The position numbers and the translations under genes are program-made. A stretch of 7,998 nucleotides of DNA from Bacteroides sp. UBA939 (GTDB taxonomy: Bacteria; Bacteroidota; Bacteroidia; Bacteroidales; Bacteroidaceae), in the NCBI RefSeq assembly GCF_002293435.1, contig NZ_DBDF01000142.1, forward strand, positions 1 through 7,998, written 5' to 3'. Shown piece after piece: positions 1-5,900 of this stretch (within the stretch, counting starts at the first letter, position 1; the number at the start of each line of letters is the position of its first letter). Under the pieces are notes generated by a model, which searched no databases, had not been told where the DNA came from, and saw only the letters and a program-made list of their open reading frames with translations.

Positions 1-45
1 AAATTCTCATTTATAGTAAAAATAATTATTACGAAGTATTTACAC

Positions 46-64
46 TATGAATAATGTAGGTTAT
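46..64 (+). repeat. Dispersed intergenic repeat, copy 1
   Basis: The 19-mer tatgaataatgtaggttat occurs here and, as an exact reverse complement, at 7558-7576. Allowing one mismatch the match extends to 24 bp (41-64 against 7558-7581). A third, diverged copy lies at 7660-7676. A perfect 19-bp match is not expected by chance in 8 kb, so this is probably a family of short dispersed intergenic repeats. Its function is unknown. Confidence 0.75.
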
Positions 65-398
65 CTCCTTTTTGGGGTACTTTTATTATTTTCCTGCGGA
101 AGGCCAGTACATTCGCTAATGTGTCTTTTAGCCACTGTAAAAAAAGAAATCCCTTTTTGGGCGTATCATTGTAAACTATTTGCTGTTCTATTACTTTTAA
201 GGCAACTAATTGATTATTCACTAAGCAACAATACGCTTATCTGTGCAAGTATGATGGTCATAACTGCTGTATCGCTGAGAAGTTACCCGAATCCGACTGG
301 ACATATTATATCTACGCCATTTGCGTGGGATATAGTGTGGAAAAAACATGTTCCTTGTTTTTTTATATCAACCTGTATACAAACAGCCGATTTTTATG

Positions 399-406
399 TA
401 CATTTG
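399..406 (+). promoter_or_regulatory. Candidate -7 box for the nuclease gene
   Basis: TACATTTG is a full match to the Bacteroidetes -7 consensus TAnnTTTG. It lies 27 bases before the ATG at 434, leaving a short leader of about 20 nt. No convincing -33 TTTG is found at the expected distance. The box supports the start at 434 rather than the far upstream in-frame ATG at 47. Confidence 0.5.
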
Positions 407-433
407 CATAGTCCAACGAAACAACGACTGATT

Positions 434-1366
434 ATGAAATACTTAAATCCTAAAGCAGACCTGACTTTCAAGCGCGTGTTCGGCGAGCACCCCGACCTGG
501 TGATGAGCCTGCTCAATGCCCTGCTTCCGCTAACCGCAGAACAGGAGATTACGGAAATAGAATACCTTCCTTCGGAAATGGTTCCTGATAATCCCTTACG
601 CAAGAACAGCATTGTCGACGTGCGCTGCAAAGACAGGAACGGGCGACAATTTATCGTAGAGATGCAAATGATCTGGTCTCCCGAATTCAGGCAAAGGGTG
701 TTGTTCAACGCTTCCAAGGCGTACGTACGCCAGATCGGCGTGGGCGAGCAGTACGAACTGTTGCAGCCGGTGTATTCGCTTAATCTGGTAAATGAGATCT
801 TTGAACCCGACCTGGAAGGCTACTACCATTACTATCGCATGGTACATGAGGAGAATTCGGACAAGATAATCGAAGGACTGCAACTGATTTTCGTGGAACT
901 TCCCAAGTTCACCGCCCAGAATTATTCCGAAAAGAAAATGCTGGTGTTATGGCTTCGCTATCTGACGGAGATAGATGAAAATACACGGCAGGTGCCGGCG
1001 GAATTACTGGCCAATCCTGAAGTGAAGAAGGCCGTAACGGCATTGGAAGAGTCCGCTTTCAGCGAAGCGGAGTTATTGGGGTATGAAAAATTCTGGGATA
1101 TTATCAGTGTTGAAAAAACATTGTATAATAGTGCGGAACGAAAAGGTTTGGCAGCAGGAATGGCGGCAGGAATGGCGGCAGGATTTGAAAAGGGTAAAGC
1201 GCAAGGCAAAGCGGAAGGCAAAGCAGAAGGTAAAGCAGAAGGTAAAGCAGAAGGTAAAGCAGAAGAACAACGTTTTATTGCCGCAAATTTAAAAAAGCAG
1301 GGTATAGCTTTTGAAATAATCTCCCAGTGTACAGGGTTGTCCTTGGAAGATATAGCTGCACTATAG
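434..1366 (+). CDS. Rpn family recombination-promoting nuclease / putative transposase (PD-(D/E)XK)
   Basis: This 310-residue protein opens with MKYLNPKADLTFKRVFG, the hallmark N-terminus of the Rpn/PDDEXK_2 family often annotated as putative transposase. The likely catalytic acids are Asp62 in SIVDVRC and the E-x-Q at Glu76-Gln78 in FIVEMQM, matching the D-(E/Q)xK/Q nuclease core. Residues 80-235 are the usual family extension with FNASKAYVRQ and LPKF motifs. Residues 243-277 form a tandem tail (GMAA units, then six GKAE-type units), followed by a conserved-looking tail ending TGLSLEDIAAL. Known family members cut DNA, promote recA-independent recombination, and some act in phage defence; that role here is inference. 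The start at 434 is chosen because homology begins there and a -7 box sits at 399-406. It stands alone, convergent with the coiled-coil gene. The length is normal and no frameshift is seen, so it is probably intact. Confidence 0.93.
   Translation: MKYLNPKADLTFKRVFGEHPDLVMSLLNALLPLTAEQEITEIEYLPSEMVPDNPLRKNSIVDVRCKDRNGRQFIVEMQMIWSPEFRQRVLFNASKAYVRQIGVGEQYELLQPVYSLNLVNEIFEPDLEGYYHYYRMVHEENSDKIIEGLQLIFVELPKFTAQNYSEKKMLVLWLRYLTEIDENTRQVPAELLANPEVKKAVTALEESAFSEAELLGYEKFWDIISVEKTLYNSAERKGLAAGMAAGMAAGFEKGKAQGKAEGKAEGKAEGKAEGKAEEQRFIAANLKKQGIAFEIISQCTGLSLEDIAAL
1154..1264 (+). repeat. In-frame 12-bp tandem repeats in the nuclease gene
   Basis: Two exact copies of gcaggaatggcg (1154-1177) are followed, after a short gap, by six 12-bp units at 1193-1264 based on ggtaaagcagaa. 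The last three units are identical and the earlier ones differ by one or two bases, suggesting recent expansion at the 3' side. Each unit adds four residues (Gly-Lys-Ala-Glu/Gln) and keeps the frame, so changes in copy number would alter tail length without destroying the gene. Confidence 0.9.
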
Positions 1367-1448
1367 CAAATATAGTTACATTAAAACGACTTACGAACTG
1401 TTTTTTCTGTCCCGTTCCGTACAGATTTTGCATAGAACGGAATTGGTA

Positions 1449-1680
1449 GTTGTTTCGCAGGGATACAACGGAAATCAACTGAAATATGTAAATGATGCAG
1501 CTACTGATCCTCTTTACAATGGAGCATTGAGTCCCCTTCTAAAAGTGCAATTTAGCACTTTTACCCCCCTCAGAAGTATTTGTGGCCGTTAAATTCTGAC
1601 AAAAAAGACTTTTGAAGTGAACTCAGCATTTAATTTCGTGAACGACTACAATAATAGTACAGGGACAGAGGTAAGCAATC
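1449..1680 (+). pseudogene. Fragment of an RHS-repeat protein gene, interrupted by a small insertion
   Basis: From about 1449 one frame reads VVSQGYNGNQLKYVNDAATD then PLYNGA up to 1526. From 1627 a second frame reads AFNFVNDYNNSTGTE. Joined, these resemble the internal repeat segment (YDGNQLK..DAATDPxYNGAFNF) of Bacteroidetes RHS/YD-repeat proteins, as I recall the family. Deleting one copy of the 6-bp direct repeat plus the intervening bases (102 bp in total) fuses the two halves in frame at Gly-Ala-Phe. There is no start codon and no continuation on either side: the match fades before about 1449 and after about 1680, just ahead of a hairpin. An intact RHS gene is several kb, so this is a scrap left by deletion or rearrangement. 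Family assignment rests on a short stretch and is moderately sure. Confidence 0.58.
1528..1625. mobile_element. 98-bp MITE-like insertion with inverted ends and target duplication
   Basis: The left end is TGAGTCCCCTTCTAAAAGT (1528-1546). The right end (1608-1625) reads, on the opposite strand, TGAGTTCACTTCAAAAGT. The ends match except for two substitutions and one missing base. The sequence AGCATT lies at both junctions (1523-1528 and 1625-1630), as expected of a target duplication of 4 to 6 bp, whose exact limits are ambiguous because bases are shared with the ends. The element has no coding capacity. A 9-bp stem (1540-1548 with 1555-1563) followed by six C residues lies inside its left half. 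Excision in silico restores the RHS frame. I cannot name the parental transposon. Confidence 0.65.
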
Positions 1681-1681
1681 G

Positions 1682-1718
1682 ACCAACTCCGTATTGTAAG
1701 ATACAATACGGAGTTGGT
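1682..1718. terminator. Perfect 17-bp hairpin between convergent genes
   Basis: Bases 1682-1698 pair perfectly with 1702-1718 around a 3-base loop (AGA). It lies 316 bp after the nuclease stop and 56 bp beyond the stop of the leftward coiled-coil gene, a position suited to termination. However, no T-run follows on either strand, so it is not a canonical intrinsic terminator. It could also be a mobile palindrome marking the end of the RHS scrap. Confidence 0.45.
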
Positions 1719-1734
1719 ATATTAGCCTTCCTTA

Positions 1735-1751
1735 TATCTGTTTTTCAGATA
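1735..1751 (-). terminator. Weak hairpin just after the coiled-coil gene
   Basis: A 6-bp stem (1735-1740 with 1746-1751) closes a five-base loop of T on the plus strand (A in a leftward transcript). It starts 23 bases past the stop of the leftward gene. The stem is AT-rich and has no T-tract after it in the leftward direction, so a terminator role is only possible. Confidence 0.22.
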
Positions 1752-1773
1752 CTTGCTAATTTTCAGAATCTCG

Positions 1774-2799
1774 TCAATCCTTCAATCCCGACTCAGACAC
1801 CTTTTCTCCTTTAGCCGTAAACATCCGTATTTGTGATGCATTCTCAATAGCTTTCACAGCAATATCCTTCACATTGGCTTCGGCGCGATTGGTTTTATCC
1901 GTATATTCTTTCAATTGTACCTGTTGTTCCTTTATTTTCTCTTGCAGCGAGGCAATCATTTGGTCTTTCAAACGAATATCGGCTTCATTTTGTTTCTCCA
2001 TCAATTTGATGTCAAAACCATATTTCGTTTGGAGTTGCTTGGTGATTTCTGCCTCTTTATCTTTCAAAGCCTTTTCCATTTTGGCAGGGAATTCGGCATT
2101 ACTCTTTCGTAGTTCGGACAGTTCGGCTTCCGCATTCTTTAGGTTTTGTTCGCGGGAAGAAAACTCTTGTTCAAACTGTACTTTCTTGATGATAAGTTCT
2201 TTCTCGAGCAGGTTTTTCTTCGAGTCATATTCATCTTGTTCTTTTTGCCGTTGTTTCTTCAGGTTGTATGCATATTCCTCTTCTTCACGCTTCCGGGATT
2301 TAGTCAATGCATCAGAGTATTCTTTCTCTTCCGCCTTTTGCTTGGCTTTCTCTACTTCCCATTGTTCTTTTTTTACCGCAATTTCGTTAGTAAAGGCATC
2401 TCCCTTATCCTTCATCTCCTTCTCGAAAGTTTCTTTCTTTTCCTTTTGGGTCAGTAGCATGGCAGCTAATGAATCGGTGTTTGCCGACAAAGAATACAAA
2501 TCTTCAAGCGATTTCTTTTCCACTGCAATTGCAGCGCGGATATCTTCCAACTGTTTAAATTCATTGCTCAAACTTTGCTGAATCTCATCCAGTGAATTGT
2601 TCAGACTGGATTTGAGAGTAGCGATACTTTTTACGATCCCTTCGTTGGAAATGCTTGTTACTTTCTCCAACGTTTCTTTCTTTAGCCTTTCTTCCTGAAC
2701 TTGTTTAGGCACATTGGCTTTCGCATTTTGCACATTTTGCAGCAATGCTTCATAAGCCTTTAGGATTTCGGCCTTTGTACTTTTCTCTGATACTTCCAT
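1774..2799 (-). CDS. Conserved hypothetical protein, long coiled coil
   Basis: A 341-residue soluble protein without signal peptide or membrane helix. It opens MEVSEKSTKAEILKAYEALL. Residues about 75-320 are almost continuous charged helix rich in Glu, Lys and Gln, with heptad-like spacing and few Pro or Gly, predicting an extended coiled coil. A less charged segment around residues 100-125 (LEDLYSLSANTDSLAAMLL) may be a hinge or dimer contact, and the C-terminus ends VSESGLKD. I recognise it as similar to widespread hypothetical proteins beginning KAEILKAYEELL, with no established function. The frame is open to 2955, but the start at 2799 is preferred: homology-like sequence begins there and a -7 box at 2860-2867 would place the transcript start near 2854, making the next upstream ATG (2853) leaderless. 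It follows the HTCS gene by 185 bp in the same direction but seems separately transcribed. Confidence 0.85.
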   Translation of the reverse strand: MEVSEKSTKAEILKAYEALLQNVQNAKANVPKQVQEERLKKETLEKVTSISNEGIVKSIATLKSSLNNSLDEIQQSLSNEFKQLEDIRAAIAVEKKSLEDLYSLSANTDSLAAMLLTQKEKKETFEKEMKDKGDAFTNEIAVKKEQWEVEKAKQKAEEKEYSDALTKSRKREEEEYAYNLKKQRQKEQDEYDSKKNLLEKELIIKKVQFEQEFSSREQNLKNAEAELSELRKSNAEFPAKMEKALKDKEAEITKQLQTKYGFDIKLMEKQNEADIRLKDQMIASLQEKIKEQQVQLKEYTDKTNRAEANVKDIAVKAIENASQIRMFTAKGEKVSESGLKD

Positions 2800-2859
2800 A
2801 TTGCTTTTATTTATGATGGTTATTATTATGAGTTGCTCATTGTTATAAGCCATGAGTCG

Positions 2860-2888
2860 CAAACTTACAAAAAAAACATTTCGGCAAT
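2860..2888 (-). promoter_or_regulatory. Candidate promoter of the coiled-coil gene
   Basis: Read leftward, TAAGTTTG (2867-2860) fully matches the Bacteroidetes -7 box TAnnTTTG. ATTG at 2888-2885 is a partial -33 element with 17 bases between, slightly shorter than usual. An 8-base T-run lies in the spacer. The predicted leader to the ATG at 2799 is about 55 nt. Confidence 0.5.
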
Positions 2889-2984
2889 CTTTTATCACAT
2901 TTATTTCGACGCTTTCATTGCTTGGATAATGGCGGAAGTGTATTGAACCGCCCATGTTGCCTGAACCAATATTTCACTTGTGAA

Positions 2985-5900
2985 CTACTTTCCTTTATAT
3001 TCCGATGGGTTTACTCCATACTTCTTTTTGAAACACTTGCTGAAGTACTTCGGGTCATTGAATCCCGTCATATAGGCTATGGAGGAAACATTAAACTCTC
3101 CGCTCTCAATAAGTTGCGCAGCGCGTTTAATCCGCATTTCACGGATAAAGTCAACGGGTGATAGTCCTACTATGCTCTTCAGTTTCTGGTAGAATACAGA
3201 TCGCCCCATACCTATTTCTTGTGCGAATTCGTCAATTGTAACTTCCGAATTATCCATTTGTCGCTCCATTATTTCCATTACTTTCTCCATGAATTGGTCG
3301 TCGAATGGAGTGATTTGCGGTTGGCATGGTTCTATGTCCGTGAAAGTTACGGGACTCTTTTTCTGTTTTTCAATCCATTGTTCCAGATAGAGTTCCTGAA
3401 GTAGTTTGCGTTGCCGGAGCAGGGCTTTGATTCGGGTTTTCAGATAGGTTGAACTGAACGGCTTGGTTATATAGTCGTCAATGCCTTGCTCCAGACCGGA
3501 AATACGATCGTCCAATGACGATTTGGCGGAAAGAAGAATAATAGGTATGTGGCAAATGTCCCGGTTTTCTTTCACGGCTTTGGCCATATCCAGACCATCC
3601 ATAACGGGCATCATGATGTCACTGATGATGAAATCCGGTATGTATTGTAAAGCACATTCCAATCCTTCCTGTCCATTGGTGGCTTCAATGACCTTATAGG
3701 TGGCGGACAGGATATCATTTAAGAAACCCCTGAGTTCCACATTGTCTTCTACTATTAACACGGAGATTTGTTCTTCGTCACTCTTCTCCGAGTCAGAGTC
3801 ACTCTTCTCCGGGTCAAAGTTATCTTTCTCCGGGTCAGAATCTTTCTTCTCCGAATCAGAACCATTCCTTTCAGGGTCAGAATCTTTCTTCTCCGAATCA
3901 GAACCATTCCTTTCCGGGCCAGAACCATTTACTTCCGCTTTTTCCTCGTGTTGGGGAACAATAGATGGAGCATCGTTCAGAATAAACTCGGCATTCTCTT
4001 TCCCTTCGTACGCCTTTGGGTCGAGCGGAAGCGTAACGATAAATTCGCTGCCTACTCCCGGACGGCTATCTACCTGAACACCTCCCTGATGCAATTCTAT
4101 CAGCTCTTTGACTAACGACAGACCAATACCGGAGGACGGTTGCAGGATATTGCTATTAACCAGTGTTTCGAAGCGTTGGAAAAGAGTCTGCTGCTTCTTT
4201 AAATCAATACCGATACCTTCATCTGCTACGGAAACGGTCAGTCTTTCTTCCATCACCTTAACGTTTACCGTGATATCCTTATTGGGAGGTGTGTACTTGA
4301 ATGCGTTGGACAAGAGGTTGAAGACAATCTTTTCAAATTTATCCTGATCAATCCAGGCGTATATGGTTTCCTGGTCGGATTGCAGCCGGAAGCCTATATT
4401 CTTTTCTTCGGCTATGAGCCGGAAGTTATCCATTACCCGTTGCAACAGAGCGATGACTTCCATCTTTTCCAACAACAGTTTCATCTTTTTATTCTCAATC
4501 TTGCGGAAGTCGAGTATCTGGTTTATCAACCGTAGCATACGGCTCGTATTCTTGTGTACCAGCGTGAGGTGCTTGCGGGCTTCGGGCGACAGGGGTTCAT
4601 GTTCCAGAACTTCGCTGACGGGACTTGTGATGAGTGTCAACGGAGTACGCAGTTCGTGAGAGATGTTGGTGAAGAAGCGCAACTTAATGTTAGTCAATTG
4701 CTGTTCCAGATTAATCTGGTGGCGCAGCCTGTATATATAAATAAAGATATATACGATGGATGTAGTAAACAGGATGAATAGGATGACGTAGAACAATATC
4801 GCCCAGTAAGTTTCCCAGAAAGTAGGGATGACGGTTACTTTGAGGGTACGCATATTCTCGACCCACACTCCGTCGCTATTGGTTGAGAGTATCTGCAATT
4901 CGTATTCACCGTGAGGAAGGTTAATGTAGTTGGCAGTTCGGTTGTTGTCCACCTCATTCCATTTTCCTTCCAGCCCTTTCAGTCGATAGGCGTAACTGAT
5001 AGTTACCGGGTCGACATAATCCAATGCAGCGAATTGAAAAGATACATTCCGTTCATTGGGTTTCAGTTTCAGTTCCCTTAAGTCGTCGATATCCAGATTT
5101 TGCTGAGTTCCCTGTATTCTCAGTCCGGTAAAAGCAATGGGCGGAACGTATGTACTCTTGTTCAGAGAGGCAGGCGTCATCTTTAAGATACCGGCTTCGG
5201 TTCCCAGCATTAGCTGATCCTGTAGTTTGACGGGTATGGCTTCACTGAAATACAATTGCTTTTGCAGAAACTTTTCATCATAATTATCGAATGTACCACT
5301 GTCCGGGTCAAACCGTGCCAAGGTGTTTTCTGATATAACCCACAATTTGTTTTGCTGGTCTTCAATCATGGACAGCACCAGGTCGGACGACAAACCGTTC
5401 TGCTTGGTATAAGTCTTGAACCGGATATGGTCGGTCAGCAAGTCATCCGACAGTATTTGATTGACTCCCCCTGTGAATGTCAACACGTACGTATTCTTCC
5501 GGCTGTCCGTATAGATATAGGTGACATCGTTGCTGCTGAGGCTGGACACTGCATCGGGCATACGTATGTTCTTATAGACTTTCGTATCCTGTGGATTGGT
5601 GAAGTTGCAGGAGAAAGTAAGCAGGCCTTCGGTGGTGCCGACGAGTAAAGTCTGGTTTACCTCTTTGATAATCCGTACTTTATTGAACTTCTCTTTGGGA
5701 TAATTCAGTGTGTTCTTGCTGTGCAGGAACCGGATTTCGCCGGTCGGGGTTTCCTGTAGCAGATTTAGTCCTCCGCCGTAAGTACCGATCCATATACGTT
5801 TCCGGGAATCTTGATAGATAGAATATATGCTATTGTTGCTCAAGCTGTACGGATCGTTTTCCCGGTGGGTGTATTTCTGTATTCGGTATTGTCTGTCGCC

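Larger units (their letters stand above)
1..433. other. Gene-free upstream region, no recognisable gene
   Basis: This AT-rich stretch precedes the nuclease gene. The plus frame stays open from position 47 into the nuclease gene, but its first 129 residues are rich in Leu, Cys and Ile, resemble no known nuclease N-terminus, and lie upstream of a good -7 promoter box at 399-406, so I treat it as non-coding. On the minus strand a 58-codon reading frame starting with GTG runs from 221 to 45. It has a more protein-like composition but no recognised family. A copy of a dispersed repeat lies at 46-64. I see nothing else supportable here. Confidence 0.6.

Noticed and set aside
65..170. 10-bp direct repeat cctttttggg occurring twice
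   Set aside because: It is short and low in complexity, with no flanking similarity.
47..433. N-terminal extension of the nuclease from an in-frame ATG at 47
   Set aside because: Family homology begins at MKYLNPKADLTFKRVFG (434), the extension looks unlike any nuclease domain, and a -7 promoter box lies at 399-406 inside it.
1360..1376. Hairpin over the nuclease stop codon as a terminator
   Set aside because: The 6-bp stem is purely AT-rich apart from one pair and has no T-tract, so it would be too weak.
1412..1440. Inverted repeat ccgttc / gaacgg as a regulatory site
   Set aside because: Six-base arms with a long loop and overlapping alternative pairings are within chance expectation.
1874..2581. 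Long plus-strand open frame of 235 codons opposite the coiled-coil gene
   Set aside because: Its Ser/Phe-rich composition is the mirror of the Lys/Glu-rich coding strand, and it has no recognisable domain.
2800..2955. N-terminal extension of the coiled-coil gene from an ATG at 2955
   Set aside because: The extra 52 residues span the candidate promoter and an AT-rich leader and have no similarity to the charged helical protein that follows.
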